A DNA stretch of 64,000 nt from assembly GCA_045542415.1 (NCBI GenBank), contig JAZQKZ010000008.1, positions 85,423 to 149,422 of the forward strand. Direction: 5' to 3'. Source of the stretch: UMGS1958 sp045542415. Its GTDB lineage: Bacteria; Bacillota; Clostridia; UBA1381. The position numbers were made by a program, and so were the translations under genes. Of this stretch, positions 24,992 to 33,547 are shown piece by piece (position 1 is the stretch's first letter; each line of letters starts with the position of its first letter). The notes beneath the pieces are model-generated. The model saw only the letters and a list, made by a program, of their open reading frames with translations, searched no databases and was not told the origin of the DNA.

Positions 24992-26368
24992 TTACATCCA
25001 TGCTTCTTCGAGTAGTCTGATGCCTTCTCGTATATCTGATTCGCTTGCTTCGCCGTAGCCGAAAATAAAAGCACTTTTATACTTTGCGGGAGAAGCATTT
25101 TGAGTAAATACCGCGAGGCGTGCAAGCTTCACGCCTTTTGATAATGCGGCTTCGCGCAATTCGGCAGATGATCGTGTGTCGTTGACCTTAATGCAGAAAT
25201 GTGTGCCTGCGTCAGTTCCGAAAATTTCGATTTTATTTTTTAATGCTGATGCGCCAAGGCATTTTAGTGCATAGTCACGTTTCTTTTTATATATCTTTTT
25301 TAATTGTGAAATGTTTTTATATATTTCACCTTTGCGGATAAATTCTTCTGCTGCTAACTGGATGAAGTTTGATACCAGAGGCATATACAGATTGTTGTGA
25401 TGGTTAAATTCATCAATCAACGCTTTTGGCAGCACCATATATGCTAACGGAACTCCGCATCCGATTGACCGCTTGAAAGAACCTGCAAGTATTATTCGGT
25501 TATTCGTATCCATTGAAAACAGTGGTTTGGGAGGGGTATCTCCATAGTAAAACTCATTGTCATGCATACCCTCTATTATATACCGGTCTGTATGCTTTGC
25601 ACACCAATTTAGCAGCTGCAGCTTTGTTTCATGCAAAATCGTTTCATTTGCCGGAAATGTAAAGCATGATTGAACAAGGAGAATATCAGCACCGCAACGG
25701 TATAACTCGTCCATATCTATTTTTCCGTCAACTGTATCAATACAGCATATATTTTTGAAGCGACTTCGTCTTACGATATCAAGCATTCTTGTGTTACACG
25801 GACTTTCAAATGCAATTTTTGCATTGCTGTCAAAAATACGCATCAAAGCATCTGTAAGATATTCAACGCCTGCACCGATTACTATTTGTGCAGGAGTGCA
25901 GGAAATACCGTGCATTTTATACAGATAAGCACATATGGCACGTCGTAATCTGATATCACCTAAGCGACTCACATATGAATTATAAATATCGGAGCTGTTA
26001 AAGCTCAGTTTTTCGATAATTCTTGAAAAACTGTCACACTTGTGTTCGAGGGCAACTCCGTTTGAGCTGAATGCATACTTGTGTCTTTTGGTACTTTCGT
26101 GCTGCTCCGGATCGTCCGGATCCTGTCGGATTGAGTTTACATAGTAGCCGCTTCTTTCTCTTGCCTGAACATATCCGTTATCAATAAGTAATTCGTAAGC
26201 GCCAATAACAGTGCTTTGTGATATATCAAGCTCTGTGGCGAGCTGTCGTTTGGAGGGGAGACGGGAGCCGGAGGCTATTCTTCCGGCACTGATGTCCTCG
26301 GCGAGTGCCTCGTAAAGCTGTATATATAGAGCTTTGCTTTCGTTTTTGTTCAGTTTTATTCCGACCAT
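24992..26368 (-). CDS. MocR-type GntR/aminotransferase regulator with degenerate PLP site
   Basis: The 458-residue protein has a GntR winged helix (about 8-75; LYIQLYEALAEDISAGRIASGS, ELDISQSTVIGAYELL) joined to a fold-type I aminotransferase domain (about 110-455). In active MocR proteins the PLP lysine lies in GSFSK(S/T)L; here the aligned stretch is GSFKRSIG, with Arg at the lysine position. The EDDYDSEF motif (Asp and Tyr contact PLP) reads EGMHDNEF. PLP chemistry is therefore doubtful and another ligand is likely. AAGGAG precedes the start. A promoter overlapped by an ATACCA/TGGTAT dyad suggests autoregulation. Its target genes are not shown. Confidence 0.85.
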   Translation of the reverse strand: MVGIKLNKNESKALYIQLYEALAEDISAGRIASGSRLPSKRQLATELDISQSTVIGAYELLIDNGYVQARERSGYYVNSIRQDPDDPEQHESTKRHKYAFSSNGVALEHKCDSFSRIIEKLSFNSSDIYNSYVSRLGDIRLRRAICAYLYKMHGISCTPAQIVIGAGVEYLTDALMRIFDSNAKIAFESPCNTRMLDIVRRSRFKNICCIDTVDGKIDMDELYRCGADILLVQSCFTFPANETILHETKLQLLNWCAKHTDRYIIEGMHDNEFYYGDTPPKPLFSMDTNNRIILAGSFKRSIGCGVPLAYMVLPKALIDEFNHHNNLYMPLVSNFIQLAAEEFIRKGEIYKNISQLKKIYKKKRDYALKCLGASALKNKIEIFGTDAGTHFCIKVNDTRSSAELREAALSKGVKLARLAVFTQNASPAKYKSAFIFGYGEASESDIREGIRLLEEAWM

Positions 26369-26399
26369 AATATTTCTCCTTTATATTTGTCTGATATCT

Positions 26400-26435
26400 A
26401 TTTTATCACATAATGATACCAAATTCAAGTGGTAT
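26400..26435 (-). promoter_or_regulatory. Promoter of the first MocR gene with overlapping ATACCA/TGGTAT dyad
   Basis: On the minus strand TTGAAT (26423-26428) and TAAAAT (26400-26405) are 17 bp apart. The spacer and -35 overlap the dyad ATACCA (26416-26421) and TGGTAT (26430-26435). A further TGGTATCA copy is at 26519-26526. The dyad over the -35 fits autorepression by a MocR protein. Confidence 0.6.
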
Positions 26436-26574
26436 TTTAAAAGTTGATATTAAAAAATGGGTTCAAAAACAATCAGGGATTCATTTGTATAAAAATTGAT
26501 TTTGTTTTTGGTATCAAAAATAAATCGATTTGGACATTTATCTTTTGAAAAAAATGTGTTAATATATAAACATA

Positions 26575-26735
26575 TCGAAGCTTTAATAAGCTTGTATCTT
26601 ATAAAGATACATTCTCTCCCTAAAATGAATTGAAGAAATCGGCACGCAACAACGAGCCGATTTTTTCAATTTGTAAATATGTATAAATTTTTGTATATTT
26701 ATAGGCAGTCGAATGTATGCAGGACTGCTTTTTTC
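26575..26735 (+). ncRNA. Candidate structured small RNA with tandem terminators
   Basis: The 486-bp gap between the MocR gene and leuC has no convincing gene. It holds AAGCTT/AAGCTT and TGTATCTT/AAGATACA hairpins (about 26579-26610), then AAATCGGC/GCCGATTT plus T6 (about 26637-26668), then GCAGTC/GACTGC plus T6 (about 26705-26735). Two plus-strand terminators upstream of the leuC promoter imply a short transcript that starts inside this gap. No clear promoter was identified, and no known riboswitch was recognised. Confidence 0.4.
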
Positions 26736-26759
26736 GTGTAATTTATAAGATTGCAGTAG

Positions 26760-26788
26760 TTGACAAATTATTCGTGGTATGGTATAAT
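26760..26788 (+). promoter_or_regulatory. Promoter of the leuCDB-engB operon
   Basis: A perfect TTGACA (26760-26765) and TATAAT (26783-26788) are 17 bp apart. The resulting leader is only about 60 nt, with no T-box visible. Confidence 0.85.
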
Positions 26789-26854
26789 TATAAAATAGTT
26801 TATTATGGGTAATTACATTTACTCGCATATTTTTATTTTATGAGGTGATAACAA

Positions 26855-28117
26855 ATGGCAATGACTATGACACAGAAAATTCTTGCTCGTGCAGCAGGAC
26901 TTGAAAGCGTCAAAGCGGGTGAGCTTATCATGGCAGATCTCAGTCTTGTATTGGGTAACGACATTACAGCTCCGGTAGGTATTGATGAATTTGATAAGAT
27001 TGGTACAGATAAGGTATTTGACAAGGCAAAGATTGCACTTGTACCGGACCACTTTACTCCGAATAAGGATATCAAGTCAGCACAGAACTGCTTAAAACTC
27101 CGTAACTTTGCAAAAGAGCAGGAAATTGTAAACTACTTCGAAGTAGGTGAGGTTGGTATCGAGCATGCGCTTTTACCGGAGAAGGGACTCGTTGTAGCAG
27201 GTGATGTTGTTATCGGTGCAGACTCGCATACTTGTACATACGGTGCATTGGGCGCATTCTCAACAGGTGTTGGCTCAACAGATATGGCGGCAGGTATGTC
27301 GACGGGTAAGGCTTGGTTTAAGGTGCCGGAGGCAATTAAGTTCAATCTCACAGGCAAGCTCAACCCGTTTACAAGTGGTAAGGATTTAATTCTTCATATC
27401 ATCGGTATGATTGGCGTTGACGGTGCATTATATAAGTCAATGGAGTTTACAGGTGAGGGTATGCATACACTCACAATGGACGACCGTTTTACAATTGCCA
27501 ATATGGCTATCGAAGCAGGTGCAAAGAACGGCATATTCGAGGTTGACGATTTAACGGTTGAGTATATGAAGGCTCATGGTGAAAAGGAATATACAGTATT
27601 TACTGCTGATGAGGATGCAGAGTACTGTCAGGTAATTGACATTGATCTTTCAAAGGTTCCGCACACGGTGGCGTTCCCGCACTTACCGGAGAATGCAAGA
27701 ACACCGGAAAACTGGGGCGAGGTTGAGATAGACCAGGTCGTAATAGGTTCATGTACAAACGGACGTTTAAGCGATTTACAGAGAGCTGCTGAGATTTTAA
27801 AGGACAAGCAGGTTAAGAAGGGAATAAGAGTAATTGTATTCCCGGCTACTCAGAAAGTATATCTTGATGCGTTAAAGGATGGTACATTGGAAACATTGGT
27901 TAAGGCGGGCTGTGTAATTTCAGCACCGACCTGCGGTCCGTGTCTTGGCGGACACATGGGTATCTTAGCAGAGGGCGAAAGATGCGTATCAACAACAAAC
28001 AGAAACTTCCTCGGACGTATGGGACACGTCGAGAGTGAGGTATATTTAGCAAGCCCGGAGGTTGCTGCGGCGTCAGCGATTACAGGTAAAATCACTGCTC
28101 CTGAGGAGGTAATGTAA
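26855..28117 (+). CDS. leuC: 3-isopropylmalate dehydratase large subunit
   Basis: The 420-residue subunit is an aconitase-family enzyme that isomerises 2- to 3-isopropylmalate in leucine synthesis. Cysteines for the 4Fe-4S cluster are in IGSCTNGRL (about 300) and TCGPCLGG (about 360, 363). Other landmarks are DHFTPNKD and IGADSHTCTYGALG. The length fits the archaeal-type/Clostridia LeuC (about 420) rather than the 470-residue enterobacterial form. GAGGTG precedes the start. leuD follows one base after its stop. Confidence 0.95.
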   Translation: MAMTMTQKILARAAGLESVKAGELIMADLSLVLGNDITAPVGIDEFDKIGTDKVFDKAKIALVPDHFTPNKDIKSAQNCLKLRNFAKEQEIVNYFEVGEVGIEHALLPEKGLVVAGDVVIGADSHTCTYGALGAFSTGVGSTDMAAGMSTGKAWFKVPEAIKFNLTGKLNPFTSGKDLILHIIGMIGVDGALYKSMEFTGEGMHTLTMDDRFTIANMAIEAGAKNGIFEVDDLTVEYMKAHGEKEYTVFTADEDAEYCQVIDIDLSKVPHTVAFPHLPENARTPENWGEVEIDQVVIGSCTNGRLSDLQRAAEILKDKQVKKGIRVIVFPATQKVYLDALKDGTLETLVKAGCVISAPTCGPCLGGHMGILAEGERCVSTTNRNFLGRMGHVESEVYLASPEVAAASAITGKITAPEEVM

Positions 28118-28118
28118 A

Positions 28119-28610
28119 ATGAAAGCAAACGGTAAGGTAATAAAGTACGGAGATAACATTGATACAGATGTTATTATTCCGGCAAGATATTTAAACGCAT
28201 ATTCTCCGGAGGAGCTTGCGGCTCACTGTATGGAGGATATCGACAAGGATTTTGTGAATAAGGTTGAAGCGGGAGATATCATGGTCGGCGGTGCGAACTT
28301 TGGCTGCGGCTCGTCGCGTGAACATGCTCCTATTGCTATTAAGGCAAGCGGAATTTCTTGTGTAATTGCCGACAGCTTTGCAAGAATTTTCTTCAGAAAT
28401 GCTATCAATATCGGACTTGCAATTCTTGAATGTCCGGAGGCTTCGGCTGATATTGAGGACGGAAACAAGGTTTCAATCGATTTTAATACAGGTGTAATTA
28501 CAAACGAAACAAAGGGTAAGACATATCAGGCAGCGGCGTTCCCGGCATTTATGCAGGAGTTAATCAATGCAGGCGGCTTAGTAAAATACATTCAGAAGGA
28601 GAACGCATAA
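28119..28610 (+). CDS. leuD: 3-isopropylmalate dehydratase small subunit
   Basis: The 163-residue swivel-domain subunit pairs with LeuC. Conserved features are the substrate loop DTDVIIPARYLN (about 13-24) and GGANFGCGSSREHAP (about 54-68). A GGAGG site lies in the end of leuC. leuB starts two bases after its stop, so the three genes are translationally coupled. Confidence 0.95.
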   Translation: MKANGKVIKYGDNIDTDVIIPARYLNAYSPEELAAHCMEDIDKDFVNKVEAGDIMVGGANFGCGSSREHAPIAIKASGISCVIADSFARIFFRNAINIGLAILECPEASADIEDGNKVSIDFNTGVITNETKGKTYQAAAFPAFMQELINAGGLVKYIQKENA

Positions 28611-28611
28611 A

Positions 28612-29673
28612 ATGGCAGAATTTAAAATAGCCTTAATCAAGGGTGACGGTATAGGTCCTGAAATCGTAGAGGGTGCAGTTACCGTACTTGATGCAGTGGC
28701 AAAGAAGTATAATCATACATTTAACTACACAGACGTGCTTATGGGCGGATGTGCAATTGATGCAACAGGCGAGCCGCTTCCGCAGGAAACAATCGACATC
28801 TGTAAGGCATCGGATTCTGTGCTTTTAGGTGCTGTAGGCGGTCCGAAGTGGGATGGCTGTACAAAAAGACCTGAAGCAGGACTTTTGGGAATCAGAAAGG
28901 AATTGGGTTTATATTCAAACCTTCGTCCGTCAATCTTAAAGAAGCAATTGAAAGACGCATCACCGTTAAAGGATGAAAAGCTTGAACAGGGACTTGACGT
29001 AATGGTAGTGCGTGAGCTTACGGGCGGAATTTACTTCGGTAAGCGTGAAAAGGCAGAAGATGGTTCATGGGCATCGGATGAAGAGCGTTACAGCGTAGAG
29101 GAAGTAAAGAGAATCGGAAAAATTGCGTTTGAAACAGCAATGCTCCGTGACAAGAAGCTTGTATCTGTTGATAAGGCAAACGTACTTGAATCATCGAGAC
29201 TTTGGAGAAAGACAATCACAGAGATGTCGGCAGAGTATCCGGAGGTTACACTTTCACATATGTACGTTGACAATGCTGCAATGCAGCTTGCAATTAACCC
29301 GGCGCAGTTTGATGTTATCGTAACATCAAATATTTTCGGTGACATCTTATCAGACCTTTCAAGTGCAATTGCAGGTTCAATCGGTATGCTTCCGTCAGCA
29401 TCTTTAGGTGCAACAAAGTGCGGTATGTACGAGCCGATTCACGGCAGTGCACCGGATATAGCAGGTATGGATATAGCAAACCCGATTGCAACAATTGTAA
29501 GTGCAGCGATGATGCTTGAAATGTCATTCGGACTTATTGAGGAAGCGAAAGCAATCAATGACAGTGTTGACAAAATTTTGGAAATGGGCTACAGAACAAC
29601 AGATATCATGTCAGAGGGCATGAAAAAGGTCGGCTGTAAGGAAATGGCAAAGCTCATAGCTGAAAATATCTAA
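28612..29673 (+). CDS. leuB: 3-isopropylmalate dehydrogenase
   Basis: The 353-residue NAD-dependent enzyme oxidises 3-isopropylmalate to the ketoacid that decarboxylates to 2-ketoisocaproate. Visible are GDGIGPEIV, VRELTGGIYFG, the substrate Lys/Asp region VDKANVLESSRLW and VDNAAMQL, and HGSAPDIAG near the end. The length is typical for LeuB. It completes the leuCDB set; leuA is not in the window. The next gene, engB, follows after 15 bases. Confidence 0.95.
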   Translation: MAEFKIALIKGDGIGPEIVEGAVTVLDAVAKKYNHTFNYTDVLMGGCAIDATGEPLPQETIDICKASDSVLLGAVGGPKWDGCTKRPEAGLLGIRKELGLYSNLRPSILKKQLKDASPLKDEKLEQGLDVMVVRELTGGIYFGKREKAEDGSWASDEERYSVEEVKRIGKIAFETAMLRDKKLVSVDKANVLESSRLWRKTITEMSAEYPEVTLSHMYVDNAAMQLAINPAQFDVIVTSNIFGDILSDLSSAIAGSIGMLPSASLGATKCGMYEPIHGSAPDIAGMDIANPIATIVSAAMMLEMSFGLIEEAKAINDSVDKILEMGYRTTDIMSEGMKKVGCKEMAKLIAENI

Positions 29674-29688
29674 AGAAAGGGAATAATT

Positions 29689-30288
29689 ATGAATCTTCAT
29701 AATGCCTCAATCAAGGTTTCGGCAGTATCGCCGAAGCAGTATCCTACGGACGGTAAGCTCGAATTTGCATTTGCAGGCCGGTCAAATGTAGGAAAATCTT
29801 CAATGATAAATAAGCTTTTAAACCGTAAATCTCTTGCAAGAGTCAGCGGTACTCCCGGAAAGACTTGTACCATCAATTTCTATGATATTGATGATACAAT
29901 TTATCTCGTGGACTTGCCGGGCTATGGTTTTGCAAGACGTTCGAAGGAGGAGCAGGCAAAGTGGGGCAAGATGATGGAAGATTATCTTGCGAACCGCGCT
30001 CCGCTTGTTCAGACAATTCTTCTTGTTGATAGCCGTCATAAACCGTCGGTAGATGACCATACAATGGCTGATTGGATTCGTCACTATCATAACAGACTGA
30101 TTGTTATTGCAACAAAAATTGACAAGCTCAAGAAAAGGGAAGTAGAAGCTAATCTTGAGATGATTTATAACGATTTAGAGCTTACAGAGGACGATATCCT
30201 TGTACCGTTTTCGGTAAATGATGACGAGGGTAAAGTTACTGTCTGGGACATGATAGAAATGATGCGTACAGCAGAGATTGAAGAATAA
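29689..30288 (+). CDS. engB: Ribosome biogenesis GTP-binding protein EngB (YsxC)
   Basis: The 199-residue GTPase has G1 GRSNVGKSS (about 30), G2 around GTPGKT, G3 DLPGYGFA (about 76), and G4 ATKIDK. This TrmE/Era-type GTPase helps assemble the 50S subunit. GAAAGGG precedes the start. It is placed directly behind leuB without a terminator and is probably carried on the leucine operon transcript, an unusual link; a terminator follows it. Confidence 0.92.
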   Translation: MNLHNASIKVSAVSPKQYPTDGKLEFAFAGRSNVGKSSMINKLLNRKSLARVSGTPGKTCTINFYDIDDTIYLVDLPGYGFARRSKEEQAKWGKMMEDYLANRAPLVQTILLVDSRHKPSVDDHTMADWIRHYHNRLIVIATKIDKLKKREVEANLEMIYNDLELTEDDILVPFSVNDDEGKVTVWDMIEMMRTAEIEE

Positions 30289-30291
30289 CAT

Positions 30292-30322
30292 AAAATCCCC
30301 AATAAAAATTGGGGATTTTTGT
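30292..30322 (+). terminator. Terminator of leuCDB-engB
   Basis: AAAATCCCCAAT pairs with ATTGGGGATTTT across an AAAA loop and runs into T residues, a few bases after the engB stop. Confidence 0.9.
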
Positions 30323-30357
30323 GATTTGGTTAAGTTAATTAAAGGAGAAAACGCACA

Positions 30358-30762
30358 ATGGAAATAACCTATAAAGATATACATAATTTCAAACAAGAGG
30401 ATTTACAGGATTTATTTCTTTCTGTAGAATGGTCTTCGGGACATTATCCCGAAAAACTGGTCATTGCAATGCAGAACTTTAAAACTGTTTATACTGCGTG
30501 GTATGGTGAAAGGTTAATAGGACTTATTTGTGCAATAGACGATGGAATTATGACAGCGTACATTCATTATCTGCTTGTAAATCCGAAGTATCATCATCGA
30601 GGCATCGGAAAGAAACTTCTATCACTGATGAAAGAAAAATATAAGGATTACTTGCGTACAGTAATTGTTGCGTATAATACAGAAGTTGGATTTTATGAAT
30701 CGTGTGGCTTTAAAAAAGCAAAAGATTGCAGTCCAATGTTCATTACAGATCTTTGGACTTGA
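30358..30762 (+). CDS. GNAT family N-acetyltransferase
   Basis: The 134-residue protein has the GNAT core: a strand LLVNPKYHHRGIGKKLLSLM with the acetyl-CoA loop HHRGIG (about 79-86) and the C-terminal motif FYESCGFKKA. Such enzymes transfer an acetyl group to amines; the substrate cannot be told. An AAGGAG site precedes ATG. The 35-nt space from the previous terminator leaves little room for a promoter, so read-through or an overlapping promoter is likely. Confidence 0.85.
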   Translation: MEITYKDIHNFKQEDLQDLFLSVEWSSGHYPEKLVIAMQNFKTVYTAWYGERLIGLICAIDDGIMTAYIHYLLVNPKYHHRGIGKKLLSLMKEKYKDYLRTVIVAYNTEVGFYESCGFKKAKDCSPMFITDLWT

Positions 30763-30804
30763 GTTGATTATTCGTATTTGCTGGGTCTGTTAAATAACTG
30801 TATA

Positions 30805-30859
30805 AGTAAAAAAATACAATCCAAGTATAATAAAGAGCGATTTATATTACTTGGATTGT
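30805..30859 (-). terminator. Second minus-strand terminator near the GNAT gene
   Basis: ACAATCCAAGTA pairs with TACTTGGATTGT (30816-30827 with 30847-30858), and on the minus strand a T7 run follows. It may stop read-through from the PL26 gene or end the GNAT transcript on the plus strand. Confidence 0.6.
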
Positions 30860-30892
30860 TCTGGGTTATGCCTCCCTTTATTCAAAAATTAT

Positions 30893-30936
30893 CTAAAAAA
30901 ACAGTAACAACGGATAAACATAGCCGTTGTTACTGT
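30893..30936 (-). terminator. Terminator of proB-proA-PL26
   Basis: ACAGTAACAACGG pairs with CCGTTGTTACTGT across a 10-base loop; on the minus strand T residues follow. It abuts the stop of the PL26-like gene. Confidence 0.88.
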
Positions 30937-30943
30937 TTAATAT

Positions 30944-33523
30944 TTACTTAACCCAATCTTCCCATTCGTATGAATCAATGGTATCCTTAATATAATCCTT
31001 TGTATATTCAAGTGAAATAATTGTATTCAAACACCACTGTGCTGCAAAATTAGTTGATATCCAGAACATTTCCCGTAACTGCAGATTATTGTAATAATGA
31101 ACAGTTTCTTCGTCAAATCCCTCATTTTTATCTTTGCCTGCAAGTGAATGAACTAATACCTGCCAAACCTGATATGCAAGCTTTTCATCCTTGGTTTCTC
31201 TTGCGGCAAATGCTGCAAGTGCTGAAGCCATGTACGGATAAACAAACCCGCTTCCGTCAATCAGTCCGTTTGAAGCCTTTCTTTTATCCTCCGGCGATAA
31301 GAAATAAAATTGTCCGTATTCGACCATCATTTCCTTGAATTCCGGATCGTCAAGTAAAGTTGTAAGCTCAATCCATGTCTGCGGACCGCCCATGCAAACT
31401 GCAAGGTGCGAGCCTCCGGCAGCATTTTCACCTATATATCCTAAATGTCCGCTTTCCGGGTCATATTCGTAATTTGAACCCGAAACCATTCTTAACGGTG
31501 ATTTTTTGATATCATCAATGCCTGTCTGGATTTTATCTCTGTAGTTTTTGTTATTAAACAACTCCCACTGTACTAACCAATTAGAACAATATGTTGACCA
31601 ATCAGGACCACTTCTGGCATGTGTAGGCAGCTTCATTTCCTCTTTTTTATAAAAGAATCGCAACGGATCCATATTAAGAGTTGCAAAGTCTGCATCCTTA
31701 ACATCATCAAATACGTCACGCATTCGGTAGTCACCACCTGTGAGATAATATAATGCTCTGTGATGACCTGCCATAGCAACTCTGGGTTCTTTGCACGAAT
31801 CACCCCAATGCACAACATTGTGACGGCTTCCAAGACCTTTGATTTCACCTATATGATAAGTATCAACATCGGCAGCGTGACGGCTCATTGCCTCTGCAAC
31901 TGTGAAGATATCTTCCCTACCGCTTCTTAAAAACGCATACCAGAGCCAAAGTGTCGGGATAAGCTCTGTATTTTGCCATGCATATCCGCCCATGTCATAT
32001 CGCCAGCAATGACGTTCTCTGTCATATGTATGCATGACATCACCGTAGTCAAATACACCATACCAATGCCTTTGTTCTATTTCGTTTTTATAGAAATCGA
32101 ATACCTTATCAAGCTCATCCTCAAGCCATTTTTTTAGTGGCGTATCTCTTTGCGGCAAGCTCCACTCGCCCAACACCTTCATTTCATGATAATATTCCGG
32201 ATCACAAACAAGAACAGGCGGATTTTGCATGCGCTCTGCCTTTGCCATAATATCATCATCTTCGGGAATTGAATCAAACACATAAAGAGTCGTCTCATTT
32301 GTTGCTGCTATTCCGTATGGATTTGAATCTACCCAGGGAAATCCCTCATAATAGGTTTGGTCGTGTGCGACGTTATCATAATGACGCATATCGATTGCTT
32401 CTGAGTCGGGTGAAATTATCCAGGATGTTACTGTACACCTATCCCCTGATATTCCCTTTGCATGTATTGATGAGGGTGCTTTTTGGTAGAAATCCTTTAA
32501 AGCTACCGCAATTCCGCGTTCAGTACTTCCTGCGAAAAGAAGTCCCTTGGAGCGTCCTCCAAAACCGGCATTGATAAACGTGCATTCATCGGGGGCTGTA
32601 CGTTTCTTTATGGTAAAACTATCGGGTGTTACCTGATGTAATTTATAATAATCCCATACCGTGACATTATCTATATCTTTCATATCAACCGGATTATCGT
32701 TTCGTAAATCCACTACTCCGTCGAAATCAATTTTTTCGCAGTTCATTTGCTTTTTATAAAGCTCAGGCGACAATCTCGGTCTCCAAAGATTCATCAACTG
32801 CAGTGCTTCGTGCATTACCCCACAGTCACCGGCAATTTTTACATGACGGTTATAGATCTCTCCTGTCATTTTCTGAATGAAATCAATTCCGATTCCTTTT
32901 ATGAAATCGGTTGAAGCTTCGCCATCATAAATAAAAGTGTGCTTTATATTAATTTCACCCTCACAGTTGTATATTGTGAAATACATAATGAACATCAGGA
33001 ATGAGCCGTGAGTTTCGTTTTTGTAGGTACCATCGACTCTTATAACTGTTTTCAGTGCAGTGTCCTCTTCAACCTTTACGTTTTCGATATTTCCGTAATA
33101 TGTAATCTGCTTTGAAATCTGACAACCGTCTTCGCTTTCTCTGAGTTCTTTTATTGCCCGTATCACAACATCAGCATATGGAGTGGTCATCAATACAGTG
33201 CCTGATTTCGGGAATATTGCAGTAAATCTTTCGTTATTTACTTCTATAGAATTGCCATTTTCTTTTACGGTGTTGCCTGTAAATTTAATCTCTTCACCGC
33301 TATACACTGTAACATCTCCGATAGCCTTGACTGTATGAGATGTCCACTTGTAGCTTCCGTCGGGCCAATATGCAATCGGACGTGATGAAATAGGTATTTG
33401 ACCTGTTTCATCCTTTGCACAAAAACAGCTGTCGGTAACAGCTCCCTGCTTCCAAGGGACACCAAACGTAACATATCCGCTTTCACTTCTGCCTTTAAGA
33501 AAATGTAACTTTGTCTGTGCCAT
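30944..33523 (-). CDS. Exo-rhamnogalacturonan lyase-like protein (PL26 family)
   Basis: The 859-residue protein resembles the PcRGLX-type exo-rhamnogalacturonan lyases. It has an N-terminal beta domain (TFGVPWKQGAV), a long beta-sandwich region to about residue 450, and a helical toroid-like part (about 480-850) with TELIPTLWLWYAFLRSGR, MSRHAADVDTYH and GSRHNVVHWGD. Family members cleave rhamnogalacturonan I from chain ends by beta-elimination. There is no signal peptide, so it should act in the cytoplasm on imported oligosaccharides. AGGAG precedes the start. It lies 24 bases behind proA. Recognition is by overall sequence character; catalytic residues were not assigned. Confidence 0.75.
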   Translation of the reverse strand: MAQTKLHFLKGRSESGYVTFGVPWKQGAVTDSCFCAKDETGQIPISSRPIAYWPDGSYKWTSHTVKAIGDVTVYSGEEIKFTGNTVKENGNSIEVNNERFTAIFPKSGTVLMTTPYADVVIRAIKELRESEDGCQISKQITYYGNIENVKVEEDTALKTVIRVDGTYKNETHGSFLMFIMYFTIYNCEGEINIKHTFIYDGEASTDFIKGIGIDFIQKMTGEIYNRHVKIAGDCGVMHEALQLMNLWRPRLSPELYKKQMNCEKIDFDGVVDLRNDNPVDMKDIDNVTVWDYYKLHQVTPDSFTIKKRTAPDECTFINAGFGGRSKGLLFAGSTERGIAVALKDFYQKAPSSIHAKGISGDRCTVTSWIISPDSEAIDMRHYDNVAHDQTYYEGFPWVDSNPYGIAATNETTLYVFDSIPEDDDIMAKAERMQNPPVLVCDPEYYHEMKVLGEWSLPQRDTPLKKWLEDELDKVFDFYKNEIEQRHWYGVFDYGDVMHTYDRERHCWRYDMGGYAWQNTELIPTLWLWYAFLRSGREDIFTVAEAMSRHAADVDTYHIGEIKGLGSRHNVVHWGDSCKEPRVAMAGHHRALYYLTGGDYRMRDVFDDVKDADFATLNMDPLRFFYKKEEMKLPTHARSGPDWSTYCSNWLVQWELFNNKNYRDKIQTGIDDIKKSPLRMVSGSNYEYDPESGHLGYIGENAAGGSHLAVCMGGPQTWIELTTLLDDPEFKEMMVEYGQFYFLSPEDKRKASNGLIDGSGFVYPYMASALAAFAARETKDEKLAYQVWQVLVHSLAGKDKNEGFDEETVHYYNNLQLREMFWISTNFAAQWCLNTIISLEYTKDYIKDTIDSYEWEDWVK

Positions 33524-33547
33524 AATAATCTCTCCTGTATGTGGTAA

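Noticed and set aside
26789..26854. T-box or leucine riboswitch before leuC
   Set aside because: The leader after the consensus promoter is only about 60 nt and lacks a T-box sequence and specifier stem.
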